Both the position numbers and the translations under genes were made by a program. The notes under the pieces were generated by a model, which worked only from the letters and a program-made list of their open reading frames with translations, ran no database searches and was not told where the DNA came from. DNA of 64,000 bases from positions 496,001-560,000 of the forward strand of contig NZ_JAPVBI010000002.1 of assembly GCF_026967925.1 (NCBI RefSeq). Reading direction: 5' to 3'. The first letter of the stretch is position 1; every line of letters begins with the position of its first letter. This document shows positions 16,949 through 25,292 of this stretch, in pieces. The stretch comes from Modestobacter sp. VKM Ac-2985 (GTDB lineage Bacteria > Actinomycetota > Actinomycetes > Mycobacteriales > Geodermatophilaceae).

Positions 16949-18211
16949 TCAGGCCGACCAGGTGGTGTTCGCGGGGCGGCGGTGGTCGATGGTGTGGGGC
17001 ACGAAGAAGGACAGGTCGTCGGTGATCAGCCCGTCGGACTCCCGGATGCCCAGGCCGGCGGCCTCGCCGTCGACGACCCAGGTGCCGAGCACCGGGTGGT
17101 GCGGGCCGTCGGGGCCGGCGAAGTCCGGGAGCGCGCAGAGCTGCTGCACGACCCAGCCCTCCGCGCCGTACTTCCCGCCGAGCGAGGCCAGCGGCTCGCC
17201 GCCGGGGGCGAACAGCTCGACGTTGTTGCCCTCCCGGCCGAACAGCGGCTTGCGGGCGTAGCCGGTCTGCTCCAGCTCCGCCGCCCGGGGGTCGTCGGCG
17301 AAGTAGGCGCGGAGCAGGTGCTTGCCGATCACCGGGTCGTCGGCGTAGCGCTGCCACAACACCGGCAGCAGGCCCTTGTTCGACCACAGCATCTTCCAGA
17401 TCGGCTCGATCCAGGTGGTGCCGTCGGGGGTCCACAGGTCGGCGATCACCGAGGGGCCGTACGCGTCCTCGAGCAGCCACTCCCAGGGGTAGAGCTTGAA
17501 GAGGACGTCGATCAGGTTGCCCTTGGGGTCGTAGAACCGGGCGTCACCGGTGTCCAGGGCGAGCTCCTCGGTGGTGAGCACCACCGTCTCGTAGCCGGCC
17601 CGCTGCACGGTGTCGGCCAGGTAGGCCACCGTCATCCAGTCCTCACCGCTGCGGTCGCCGTTGGTCCAGGCGAGGTGGACCCGGGGACGGCGGCCGTGCT
17701 CGGCCTCCCAGCGGGACAGGTTGCGCCGCCAGGCCTCGACCAGCCGGTCGTCCAGCTGGTTCCACTGGTCGCGGCCCTGGCCGGTCTCCAGGTGCCAGGC
17801 CCACTGCACGACCGCGGCCTCGACCAGCGAGGTCGGGGTGTCGGCGTTGAACTCCAGCAGCCGGACGGCGCCCTCGCCGTCCCACCACAGGTCGAAGCGG
17901 CCGTAGACGCTGGGCGGCTCGGACTCCCAGGTGGCCTTGATGACCTCGCGGGCGTCGCGCGGGATCCGCATCCGGTCCAGCAGCTGCTCGTCGGCGAGCG
18001 CCACGTCGCCGGCCTCCACGCAGGCGGCGAAGAGCTGGTCGGTGACGTCGGCCAGGTGGTCGATCTGGGCGGAGGTGAAGTCGTAGAAGACGTCCTCACG
18101 CCAGTACGAGCGGGTCTCCCCGCCGGGGACGGTCGTCTTGTTGTAGACCAGCCCCTGGCTCTCGATCTCGGCCTCCCAGCCGCGCCGGGCCGTGCCGTAG
18201 AGCCGTCTCAT
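16949..18211 (-). CDS. YgiC-like glutathionylspermidine synthase family ATP-grasp protein
   Basis: 420-residue protein of the preATP-grasp/glutathionylspermidine-synthase C-terminal family (E. coli YgiC/YjfC). Recognisable blocks: SYWREDVFYDF, YGRFDLWWDGEGAVRLLEFNADTPTSLVEAA split near residue 110-130, the ligase core IEPIWKMLWSNKGLLPVLW, and KPLFGREGNNVELF near 320, where ATP-grasp lysine and acidic ligands lie. The family is predicted to form amide bonds, but substrates of YgiC-type members are unsettled. Its ATG overlaps the stop of the upstream YgiB-like lipoprotein gene (ATGA), reproducing the ygiB-ygiC pairing of enterobacteria. Confidence 0.88.
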   Translation of the reverse strand: MRRLYGTARRGWEAEIESQGLVYNKTTVPGGETRSYWREDVFYDFTSAQIDHLADVTDQLFAACVEAGDVALADEQLLDRMRIPRDAREVIKATWESEPPSVYGRFDLWWDGEGAVRLLEFNADTPTSLVEAAVVQWAWHLETGQGRDQWNQLDDRLVEAWRRNLSRWEAEHGRRPRVHLAWTNGDRSGEDWMTVAYLADTVQRAGYETVVLTTEELALDTGDARFYDPKGNLIDVLFKLYPWEWLLEDAYGPSVIADLWTPDGTTWIEPIWKMLWSNKGLLPVLWQRYADDPVIGKHLLRAYFADDPRAAELEQTGYARKPLFGREGNNVELFAPGGEPLASLGGKYGAEGWVVQQLCALPDFAGPDGPHHPVLGTWVVDGEAAGLGIRESDGLITDDLSFFVPHTIDHRRPANTTWSA

Positions 18212-18633
18212 GAGCCGACGCTCCCGCTCCCGACCCGGCCCGAGCCGATCCCGCCGGAGATCCGGGTGCCGGAGGTGACCCGGCCGCTGCCGGGCAGCCC
18301 GGCCCGGGACCGCGCCGTGGTGTCGGCGGGGTTCACCCGGGTCGCTGCGCCGGTGTACTGCTGCGGGATGGTCTGCCCGACCGAGTACCGGTTGCCACCG
18401 AACCCACCGAGCAGGAAGAAGAAGGGCACGCCGCCGATGAAGCCGCCGTTGCGCTCGGCCTCCTCGCACTGTTCCTCGTCGACCACCTGGTCCTGGTCGT
18501 CCACGCAGTAGACCCGCTCGGCCTCCTGCTCCTCGCCCCCCACGGCGCAGCCGGACATGAAGCCCATCGCCGCCCCGGTCAGGCTGACCGTGCCGATCGC
18601 CGCCTTGACCCGGTTGCTCCTCGACGTGCTCAC
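18208..18633 (-). CDS. YgiB-like (DUF1190-type) putative lipoprotein
   Basis: 141-residue secreted protein. A basic N-terminus and hydrophobic stretch end in the lipobox-like FMSGC with C29 as the predicted lipidated cysteine. The mature part has an acidic cysteine pair region (VYCVDDQDQVVDEEQCEEAE), a glycine/phenylalanine-rich patch and a low-complexity Gly/Ser/Arg tail ending RVGSGSVGS. I base the YgiB comparison on the lipoprotein architecture, the 'xxxYCVD...C' block and the conserved coupling to a YgiC-like ligase; sequence identity cannot be measured here. Diverges from an alpha/beta hydrolase. Confidence 0.75.
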   Translation of the reverse strand: MSTSRSNRVKAAIGTVSLTGAAMGFMSGCAVGGEEQEAERVYCVDDQDQVVDEEQCEEAERNGGFIGGVPFFFLLGGFGGNRYSVGQTIPQQYTGAATRVNPADTTARSRAGLPGSGRVTSGTRISGGIGSGRVGSGSVGS

Positions 18634-18798
18634 CGTCCGCGCTCCTCACCTGGGCGTCCACCGTGTCCCCGGACCGCACATGCTGTCGGACCCGGGGTCC
18701 CGCGGTGCACCCGACCCCTCGCATCATCCCCGGATCCGCACCGCAGGCGGCGGCCGCCGCACGCGGGTGCCGGATCGCGATCGGGGTAGGGGCCGGGG

Positions 18799-19587
18799 AT
18801 GGACCTCGCAGCGCACCGGACCGGCTCCGGCGACCCCCTCGTCCTCGTGCACGGCCTGGGTGGCTCCTGGCGCTCCTGGGACCCGGTGCTCCCCGGCCTG
18901 GCCGCGGCCCGCGAGGTGGTCGCCGTGGACCTGCCCGGCTTCGCCGGCGACACCCCGCCGCTGGCGGACCCCACGTTCGGGTCGATGACCGACGCCGTGG
19001 CGGGCTGGCTGCGGGCCGAGGGGCTGGCCGACGCCCCGCTGGTCGGCAGCTCGCTGGGCGCCCGGATGGTGCTGGAGCTGTCCCGGCGGGGGCTGGGTGG
19101 GGACGCCGTGGCGCTGGACCCGGGCGGGTTCTGGACCGACCGGGAGGCCGCGGTCTTCCTCGCCAGCCTGCGCGCCTCGATCGCGTTGGTCCGCCGGGTC
19201 CGGCCGGTGCTCCCCGCGCTGCTGGGCAACCCGGCCGGGCGGACGGCGCTGCTGGCCCAGTTCTCCGCCCGCCCGTGGGCGCTGGACGGCGAGGTGGTCA
19301 CCCGTGAGCTCACCGGGTACGCGCAGTCGCCGTCCTTCGACGCCGTCCTCACCGACCTCGCCCGCGGGCCACGACAGCAGGGCGCCCCGGCCGGGTCGCT
19401 GCCCGGCCGGCTGACCATCGGCTGGGGACGGCGGGACCGGGTCACCCTGGCCCGGCAGGCGGCGCGGGCGGTCGAGGCCTTCCCCGACGCCGAGCTGCAC
19501 TGGTTCGACGGCTCCGGCCACTTCCCGATGTGGGACGTGCCGGGCGAGACCGTCGACCTGGTCCTCGCCGCCACGGCCCGCGGCTGA
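18799..19587 (+). CDS. Alpha/beta fold hydrolase
   Basis: 262-residue cytoplasmic hydrolase. The oxyanion motif VHGLGG is near residue 18, the nucleophile serine sits in LVGSSLGARM (about residue 75), the acid is probably D in GWGRRDRVT, and the histidine is in DGSGHFPMWD near 242. The full triad is present, so it is likely active as an esterase or C-C hydrolase; substrate unknown. The stop codon lies inside a perfect terminator hairpin. Confidence 0.88.
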   Translation: MDLAAHRTGSGDPLVLVHGLGGSWRSWDPVLPGLAAAREVVAVDLPGFAGDTPPLADPTFGSMTDAVAGWLRAEGLADAPLVGSSLGARMVLELSRRGLGGDAVALDPGGFWTDREAAVFLASLRASIALVRRVRPVLPALLGNPAGRTALLAQFSARPWALDGEVVTRELTGYAQSPSFDAVLTDLARGPRQQGAPAGSLPGRLTIGWGRRDRVTLARQAARAVEAFPDAELHWFDGSGHFPMWDVPGETVDLVLAATARG

Positions 19588-19596
19588 GCCGCGGGC
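19576..19596. terminator. Terminator hairpin overlapping the hydrolase stop
   Basis: GCCCGCGGCT (19576..19585) and AGCCGCGGGC (19587..19596) form a perfect 10-bp inverted repeat around one base. The right arm touches the stop of the convergent DUF1348 gene, so it may act both ways. Confidence 0.65.
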
Positions 19597-20049
19597 TCAG
19601 TGCAGCGGGATCTCCGGCTCGCCGGGGGTGCGCGGGCCGGTCAGCCGCCGCTCGGCCTCGGTGATCGGGACGTCGTTGATGCTGGCCTCCCGCCGCCGCA
19701 TCAGCCCGTGCGCGTCGAACTCCCAGTTCTCGTTGCCGTAGCTGCGCCACCACTGGCCGGCGGCGTCGTGCCACTCGTACTGGAACCGGACGGCGATCCG
19801 GTCGTCGGTGAACGCCCACAGCGACTTGCGCAGCACGTAGTCCTCCTCGCGCGCCCACTTGGCGGTGAGGAAGGCGACGATCTCGGCGCGCCCGGTGAGG
19901 AAGGTGTCCCGGTTCCGCCACACCGAGTCCTCGGTGTAGGCGAGGGAGACGCGCTCGGGGTCCCGGCTGTTCCAGGCGTCCTCGGCTGCCTGCACCTTCG
20001 CGGTGGCGGTCTCGGCGGTGAACGGGGGCAGCGGAGGGCGGTCGGTCAC
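19597..20049 (-). CDS. DUF1348 / NTF2-like family protein
   Basis: 150-residue SnoaL/NTF2-like fold protein: [50 protein letters not shown] and the NENWEFD(A)HGLM block identify DUF1348. Members are small monomer-type proteins of unknown activity, some proposed to be isomerase/hydratase-like. GTG 20049 is chosen with AGGA 8 nt upstream. The gene follows the DUF2237 gene by 26 nt on the same strand and is probably co-transcribed with it. Confidence 0.88.
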   Translation of the reverse strand: MTDRPPLPPFTAETATAKVQAAEDAWNSRDPERVSLAYTEDSVWRNRDTFLTGRAEIVAFLTAKWAREEDYVLRKSLWAFTDDRIAVRFQYEWHDAAGQWWRSYGNENWEFDAHGLMRRREASINDVPITEAERRLTGPRTPGEPEIPLH

Positions 20050-20075
20050 CTGCCCATCCTGGCCCGGGCGGAGGG

Positions 20076-20474
20076 TCAGAGCGAGGAGAGGTCGTCCGGG
20101 ACGTCGACCGCCTGGGACCGCAGCACGTCCAGCGGCACGACCTCCAAGGCGCGGGCGTTGGTCGCGGCCAGCACCACCCCGGCCGGTGCACCCGCCTCGA
20201 GGGCCTGCAACCAGCGGACGGCGACCACGCACCAGCGGTCGCCGGGGCGCAGCCCGGGGAAGGAGTACTCGGGGCGCGGGGTGGCCAGGTCGTTGCCCAG
20301 CTCGCGCTGCATCTGCAGGAACTCGGCGGAGACCACCGCACAGACCGTGTGGCTGCCCAGGTCGGCCGGTCCGGTGCGGCACGACCCGTCCCGGGTGAAG
20401 CCGGTCATCGGGTCGGTGCCGCACGGCTGGAGTGGGCCACCGAGCACGTTGCAGTCCTCGCCGGGGTCGGTCAT
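20076..20474 (-). CDS. DUF2237 family protein
   Basis: 132-residue protein with the full DUF2237 signature: [49 protein letters not shown] and the terminal [17 protein letters not shown]. Four conserved cysteines (in DPGEDC, LQPC, GSC, HTVC) suggest metal or redox chemistry, but no function is established. It leads a two-gene minus-strand unit with DUF1348 and diverges from the NAD-binding protein 92 nt away. Confidence 0.9.
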   Translation of the reverse strand: MTDPGEDCNVLGGPLQPCGTDPMTGFTRDGSCRTGPADLGSHTVCAVVSAEFLQMQRELGNDLATPRPEYSFPGLRPGDRWCVVAVRWLQALEAGAPAGVVLAATNARALEVVPLDVLRSQAVDVPDDLSSL

Positions 20475-20565
20475 GGGGTGATCATCGCGCCGCCGGAGCC
20501 CGCCTGCTGGGTGGATGGCGTGCCCCTGAGTCGCGCCCGACCGGCCTGACCGGGAGGCTGGGGTC

Positions 20566-21492
20566 GTGCGAGTACTGGTCACTGGGGCGTCGGGGTTCGT
20601 CGGCAGCAGGTTGGCGCCTGCCCTGGAGGAGGCCGGGCACGAGGTCCGGGCGATGACCCGGCACCCGGACACCTACTCCGGGGCCGGCACGGCGGTGCAG
20701 GGGGACGTCGGTGACGAGGCGTCGCTGCGTGCCGCGCTCGCCGACTGCGAGGCCGCCTACTACCTGGTCCACTCGCTGGACTCGGCGGACTTCCAGGAGA
20801 AGGACGCCGCGGCCGCCCGGTCCTTCGCCCGGGCCGCAGCCGATGCCGGGATCGGCCGGATCGTGTACCTGGGCGGGCTCGGCAGCGACTCCGACGACCT
20901 CTCCGCGCACCTGCGCAGCCGCCGCCAGGTCGAGGAGCTGTTGGGGGAGACGGGCGTGCCGGTCACCGCGCTGCGGGCCGGGATCGTGGTCGGCCACGGC
21001 GGGGTCTCCTGGGAGATGACCCGCCAGCTCGTCGCGCACCTGCCGGCGATGATCACCCCGCGCTGGGTGCACACCCGGACCCAGCCGATCGCGATCGCCG
21101 ACGTCGTCCGGTACCTGGTCGGGGTGCTGGAGGCCCCGGAGGCCGAGGGCCGGCCGTTCGACGTGGGCGGCCCCGAGGTGCTGGAGTACCTGGAGATGCT
21201 CACCCGGGTCGCGGAGATCCAGGGACGCCGGCTGCTGATCGTCCCGGTGCCGCTGCTGAGCCCGAAGCTCTCCTCCTACTGGCTGTCGCTGGTCACCGAC
21301 GTCGACGTGCAGACCGGCCGGTCGCTGATCGACTCGATGACCAACGAGGTGGTGGTGAAGGACGACTCGATCCGTCGGGTGGTCCCCTTCGAGCCGATGC
21401 CCTACGACGAGGCGGTGCTGACCGCGCTGGGCGAACGCGCCCGATCCCGCCGGGACGCGCGTGGGCCGAAGCGGGCGGGGCTGGCCGGATGA
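20566..21492 (+). CDS. NAD(P)-binding, NmrA/epimerase-like protein
   Basis: 308-residue atypical/extended SDR. The N-terminal MRVLVTGASGFVGSRLAPAL is the cofactor motif, followed by GDVGDEASL and YYLVHSLDSADFQEKDAAAA, a block typical of the YwnB/NmrA-like actinobacterial subgroup often annotated as NAD(P)H-binding. The classical YxxxK pair is not evident, so it may be a sensor or have a shifted active site. GTG 20566 follows GGGAGG by 9 nt. Its stop overlaps the start of the CPBP protease (ATGA), implying translational coupling. Confidence 0.85.
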   Translation: MRVLVTGASGFVGSRLAPALEEAGHEVRAMTRHPDTYSGAGTAVQGDVGDEASLRAALADCEAAYYLVHSLDSADFQEKDAAAARSFARAAADAGIGRIVYLGGLGSDSDDLSAHLRSRRQVEELLGETGVPVTALRAGIVVGHGGVSWEMTRQLVAHLPAMITPRWVHTRTQPIAIADVVRYLVGVLEAPEAEGRPFDVGGPEVLEYLEMLTRVAEIQGRRLLIVPVPLLSPKLSSYWLSLVTDVDVQTGRSLIDSMTNEVVVKDDSIRRVVPFEPMPYDEAVLTALGERARSRRDARGPKRAGLAG

Positions 21493-22283
21493 CCGCCACC
21501 GAGCGGCGGCCGGGACAGGCGGTGCTGTCCGAGGCCCGGCTGGCCCGGCTGCTGGCCAAGGCGCCGTCCTGGCTGGTGGACAAGGTGCCGCGGGACCACC
21601 GGGAGACCGACGAGGCCTTCCGGCGCCGTCGGCGGGTGACCGCCGGCGTCTCCCTGGCCGGGGCCGGGCTGCTCGGGGTCTCGCTGTCGACGAAGCCGGG
21701 CTCGACGGCGTTCTACGCCCTGACCCTGGGCGTGGCCGGTACCTGGGTGGCCGGTGGCCTCGCCTCCGGGCCGCTGCACCTGGGCTGGGTGCAGACGCCG
21801 AAGCTCACGCTGCGCCGCCCGCTGCTGACCCCGGTCGCGGCCGGGGCTTCGGCCGCCGCGGGCTTCTACGGCGCGGCGCTCGTGGCCAAGCGCATCCCGC
21901 CGTTGGACGCCGCCATCACCCGGGTCCTGCGGTACGCCCAGCAGGGGTCACCGCCGCTCGTGCTCACCACCACGCTGGCCAACGGCATCGCCGAGGAGGT
22001 CTTCTTCCGCGGGGCGCTCTACGCGGCGGTCGGCGTGCACCACCCGGTGCTGAAGTCCTCCGTCGTCTACACGCTGGCCACGGTCGCCACCCGCAACCCG
22101 GCGCTGATGATCGCCTCGGTGCCGATGGGCTTGTTGTTCGCGCTGCAGCGGCGGGTCACCGGCGGCATCCAGGCACCGATCCTCACCCACGCCACCTGGT
22201 CGGTGCTGATGCTGCGGTACCTGCCCCCGTTGTTCGCCGACGAGTCCTCGGTGAACGACCCGCACCCCGCCGAAGAGCTCTGA
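21489..22283 (+). CDS. CPBP family intramembrane metalloprotease
   Basis: 264-residue membrane protein of the CAAX-protease/bacteriocin-processing (CPBP) family. Motif 1, E169-E170-VFFRG, is intact, with the later histidine motif in APILTHATWSVLML near 240; these form the metal site of Rce1-type glutamate proteases. The N-terminal 50 residues are charged and cytoplasmic, followed by several hydrophobic segments. Coupled to the upstream NAD-binding gene; substrate unknown. Confidence 0.88.
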   Translation: MTATERRPGQAVLSEARLARLLAKAPSWLVDKVPRDHRETDEAFRRRRRVTAGVSLAGAGLLGVSLSTKPGSTAFYALTLGVAGTWVAGGLASGPLHLGWVQTPKLTLRRPLLTPVAAGASAAAGFYGAALVAKRIPPLDAAITRVLRYAQQGSPPLVLTTTLANGIAEEVFFRGALYAAVGVHHPVLKSSVVYTLATVATRNPALMIASVPMGLLFALQRRVTGGIQAPILTHATWSVLMLRYLPPLFADESSVNDPHPAEEL

Positions 22284-22289
22284 TCCCGG

Positions 22290-23324
22290 TCAGGCCGGGC
22301 GGGCCAGCAGCTCCGTCAGCGCCTGGTCGATGAAGGCGTTGTCCGCCGGGTTCTGACCCAGGCCGGCGAAGTGCCCGTAGACGGTCGGGATGACCCGGAC
22401 CTCACCGTTCGGGATGAACTGCGACGCCCACTCCTCGTCCTCCGGCGGGAAGTACAGGTCGGTCTCCGCCGGCATGGCCAGCACCGGGCAGCGGATGGAG
22501 CGCAGCGCCGCCTCGGTGTCGCCGTCGAAGCCCGGGGTCTTGCCGACGTCGCCGTGCTCCCAGGTCCACAGCATCCCCAGCAGGTCGTTGGGGTCCCGGT
22601 CGTCGAGCCAGAAGCCCTCCCAGAACCCGACGAGGAAGTCCTCCAGTGAGGAGAAGCCCAGGGTGCGGTACTCCCGCTGCCAGTAGAAGGCCTGCGACAG
22701 GCCCCAGCCGGCGTAGATCCGGGCGAAGGCCCGCAACCCGGCGGTGGGCAGCGCGTCCGGCCGGTAGCGGCCACCCGCGAACGCCGGGTCGAGGGTGAGC
22801 GCGGCGCGCAGGCTCTTCAGGAAGACCTGGTTGTGCTCGCTGGTGACCGCCGACCCGACGATCGGCGCCGCCCGCTTCACCATCTCCGGGTGGCTGACCG
22901 CCCACTGGTAGGTCTGGCCGGCGCCCATCGAGGACCCGAGCACCAGCTCCACGGACTCGATGCCCCACTGCTGCGTGAGCAGCCGGTGCTGCACCTCGAC
23001 CTGGTCGTAGAAGGTGACCGGCGGGAAGTTCGGCCCGTCGTAGGGCGGCGGGGTGTTGCTCGGCGACGTCGACAGGCCGTTGTTCAGCTGGTTGGGCATC
23101 ACGATGAAGTGCTTCTCGGGGTCGCAGGCCATGCCCGGCCCGACCGACCACTCGTTGGCGTCGTGCCAGGCGCTGTACCAGGTCGGGTGCACGATCACGT
23201 TGGACTTCTCGGCGTTCAGCGTGCCGTACGTCCGGTAGGCGAGCTGCGCCCCGCGCAGCGTCGCGCCGCCCTGCAGGACGACGTCCCCCAGGTCGAAGAG
23301 CTCGTGGTCGGTGGGCCGTGGCAT
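22290..23324 (-). CDS. MetX-like alpha/beta fold hydrolase/acyltransferase
   Basis: 344-residue protein of the homoserine acetyltransferase-like alpha/beta family: AQLAYRTYGTLNAEKSNVIV, NEWSVGPGMACDPEKHFIV, the nucleophile in LVLGSSMGAGQTYQWAV, the acid region PAETDLYFPPED and histidine in VYGHFAGLG. The canonical MetX nucleophile motif is GGSMGG; here it is GSSMGA, so it is more likely a hydrolase than an acetyltransferase. It lies 29 nt downstream of formamidase fmdA on the same strand and is likely co-transcribed, suggesting it handles an ester or amide related to that pathway. AGGAG precedes the ATG. Confidence 0.87.
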   Translation of the reverse strand: MPRPTDHELFDLGDVVLQGGATLRGAQLAYRTYGTLNAEKSNVIVHPTWYSAWHDANEWSVGPGMACDPEKHFIVMPNQLNNGLSTSPSNTPPPYDGPNFPPVTFYDQVEVQHRLLTQQWGIESVELVLGSSMGAGQTYQWAVSHPEMVKRAAPIVGSAVTSEHNQVFLKSLRAALTLDPAFAGGRYRPDALPTAGLRAFARIYAGWGLSQAFYWQREYRTLGFSSLEDFLVGFWEGFWLDDRDPNDLLGMLWTWEHGDVGKTPGFDGDTEAALRSIRCPVLAMPAETDLYFPPEDEEWASQFIPNGEVRVIPTVYGHFAGLGQNPADNAFIDQALTELLARPA

Positions 23325-23353
23325 CGCTGCTCCTCAGGGCTCGGGCCGGGCGG

Positions 23354-24607
23354 TCAGAAGCTCGATCGGGGGACGCCCATGCCCGGGTCGATCCGCGTCG
23401 GCCCGGACGCCGAGGGGGTGACGTCGACGTCGAAGATGCCGGTGGGGAGGTAGACGGTGGCGCAGGAGTTGGGGATGTCGACGACCCCGGACAGCCGGCC
23501 CTCGATCGGCGCGGCGCCGAGGATCATGTACGCCTGTTCCGGGGACCAGCCGAACTTGGTCAGGTAGTCGATGGCGTGCAGGCAGGCCCGCTGGTAGGAC
23601 AGGTGCGAGTCCAGGTAGCGCTGCTCGTCGTCCAGCGTCACCGACGTCCCGGAGAACGCCAGCCACCTCTCGTACCGGGGGTCGACGTTGCCCGGCATGA
23701 AGATGGCGTTCTCGCCGACCCCGTAGGTCTCCATGCCGCCCTTGATCAGGTCGACGTGCAGGTCGATGAAGCCGCCCATCTCGATGGCCCCGCAGAAGGT
23801 GATCTCGCCGTCGCCCTGGGAGAAGTGCAGGTCGCCCAGCGACAGCTTCGCCCCGGGCACGTACACGGGGTAGAAGACCCGGCTGCCCTTGGTCAGGTTC
23901 TTGATGTCCTGGTTGCCGCCGTTCTCCCGGGGCGGTGCGGTGCGCGCGGCCTCGCCGGCGACGCGGTCGTACTCCGCGCCGGTCAGGCCGGAGAGGATGG
24001 CGTCCTGCGGCAGCGGGGGCAGGGCCAGCGGCGGGACCCGGTCGGGATCGGTGGCGATCAGCGCACCCTCGCGCCGGTTCCAGCGGGCCAGCAGCTCCGC
24101 CGACGGCGCGGTGCCCATCAGGCCCGGGTGCACGATGCCGGTGAACGACACGTGCGGGACGTGCCGGGAGGTCGCCGTCTGCCCGGCGAAGTCCCAGATC
24201 ACCTTGTAGGCGTCCGGGAACTGGTCGGTCAGGAACCCGCCGCCGTTCTGCCTGGCGAAGATGCCCGTGTACCCCCAGCCCTGCCCGGCCAGCGGGCCGG
24301 AGTCCTCCTGCGGGATCGGCCCGACGTCGAGGATGTCGACGATCAGCAGGTCACCGGGCTCGGCGCCCTCCACGGCGAACGGACCGCTGAGCACGTGCAC
24401 CGTGGACAGTGGCGCGTCCCGGATGTCGTCGGCGGAGTCGTCGTTGTGGATCGCCCCGTCGAACCACTCGCGGCAGTCGACCCGGAAGGTGTCCCCGGGG
24501 CGGACGGTCACCTGGGCCGGGATGTCGGGGTGCCAGCGGTTGTGGCCGATGTGCTGCTGCTCGGTGAACGGCTTGCTGGAGTCGAGGGGGAACAGGCGCT
24601 CGGGCAT
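23354..24607 (-). CDS. fmdA: Formamidase/acetamidase family hydrolase
   Basis: 417-residue enzyme of the FmdA/AmdA family that hydrolyses formamide or short amides to ammonia and acid. Family blocks: FTEQQHIGHNRWHPDIPA, GDTFRVDCREWFDGAIHND, STVHVLSGPFAVEGAEPGD, HPGLMGTAPS, GDLHFSQGDGEITFCGAIE and the C-terminal DIPNSCATVYLPTGIFD. GGAG lies 6 nt before ATG 24607. It is followed by a MetX-like hydrolase and preceded by an FmdB zinc-ribbon gene, giving the order fmdB-fmdA-hydrolase. Formamide versus another small amide cannot be decided from sequence. Confidence 0.92.
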   Translation of the reverse strand: MPERLFPLDSSKPFTEQQHIGHNRWHPDIPAQVTVRPGDTFRVDCREWFDGAIHNDDSADDIRDAPLSTVHVLSGPFAVEGAEPGDLLIVDILDVGPIPQEDSGPLAGQGWGYTGIFARQNGGGFLTDQFPDAYKVIWDFAGQTATSRHVPHVSFTGIVHPGLMGTAPSAELLARWNRREGALIATDPDRVPPLALPPLPQDAILSGLTGAEYDRVAGEAARTAPPRENGGNQDIKNLTKGSRVFYPVYVPGAKLSLGDLHFSQGDGEITFCGAIEMGGFIDLHVDLIKGGMETYGVGENAIFMPGNVDPRYERWLAFSGTSVTLDDEQRYLDSHLSYQRACLHAIDYLTKFGWSPEQAYMILGAAPIEGRLSGVVDIPNSCATVYLPTGIFDVDVTPSASGPTRIDPGMGVPRSSF

Positions 24608-24709
24608 GGCTGGCTCCTGGGCTCGGGTCGGGCTGCGGGGCGTCTGGCCGACGGTTCGGTGCGGGGTCGCACGCCGCCGGGTGGGTCGGGGTCCGCCGTC
24701 GGCTCAGCC

Positions 24710-25000
24710 TCAGGGCCTCGGCAGCCGGCTCAGGGCCGGGTTGCGCAGCACGTCGGCCCGGCGACCGGTCCGCGGCCCCGGCGGCGGTGCGGAGACGACG
24801 TCGGGCTGGTCGCTGGTGCGCTCCGTGTGCTCGATCAGGGCGCGGCGCACCGGGGACCCGAACGAGAGGCGGGGGGCGGTGAACACCCGTGCGGAGGTCG
24901 AGCCGCAGGCCGGGCACGGGACCGTGGGAGGAGCAGCGCCCATCGCGCAGCGGGCCTCGGTCGTGCCGTGGTGGGTGCAGCGGTACAGGTAGACGGCGAT
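24710..25000 (-). CDS. fmdB: FmdB-family zinc-ribbon regulator, apparently starting at ATC
   Basis: Reading from 25000 gives about 96 residues: (I/M)AVYLYRCTHHGTTEARCAMG, then the CPACGS knuckle, the typical RVFTAPRLSFG and a low-complexity tail. FmdB proteins normally begin M-x-x-Y-x-Y-R-C, which aligns exactly with the ATC codon; a perfect GGAGGT sits 5 nt upstream of it. No ATG, GTG or TTG in frame is both near and preceded by a ribosome site. Either AUC initiates (as AUU does in infC) or a point change or sequencing error replaced ATG. The first zinc knuckle is CTHHG rather than CxxCG. It leads the fmdB-fmdA-hydrolase unit. Confidence 0.78.
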   Translation of the reverse strand: MAVYLYRCTHHGTTEARCAMGAAPPTVPCPACGSTSARVFTAPRLSFGSPVRRALIEHTERTSDQPDVVSAPPPGPRTGRRADVLRNPALSRLPRP

Positions 25001-25292
25001 GTCGGACCTCCGGGTGACCGGCGGAGGGGCACTCGGCCCTCCGGACCAGGCGCACGCTCGTCCCGCCGCGAGGAGGTGGTCAAGGCGCGGCGGAGCCCGG
25101 GACGGCGTGGTGCACGTCGCCTCGCGGCGCGCCGTGACGGACCGGGGGGCGTCGCCCGGCATGTCGCGGTCGGCACGGACCGGTCCGGCACGCTGGAGGG
25201 AAGTGTTGTCTCGGTCACGTAGGCGTGCATCGGGGCCCTGGTTACCCGACAGTAGGTCGATCCGGACTCTCCCGAACCAGGAGGCACCGACG

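Noticed and set aside
18208-18633. Possible mobile or attachment features around the Gly/Ser-rich tail and neighbouring repeats
   Set aside because: Low-complexity coding sequence explains it; no integrase, transposase or tRNA is present anywhere in the window.
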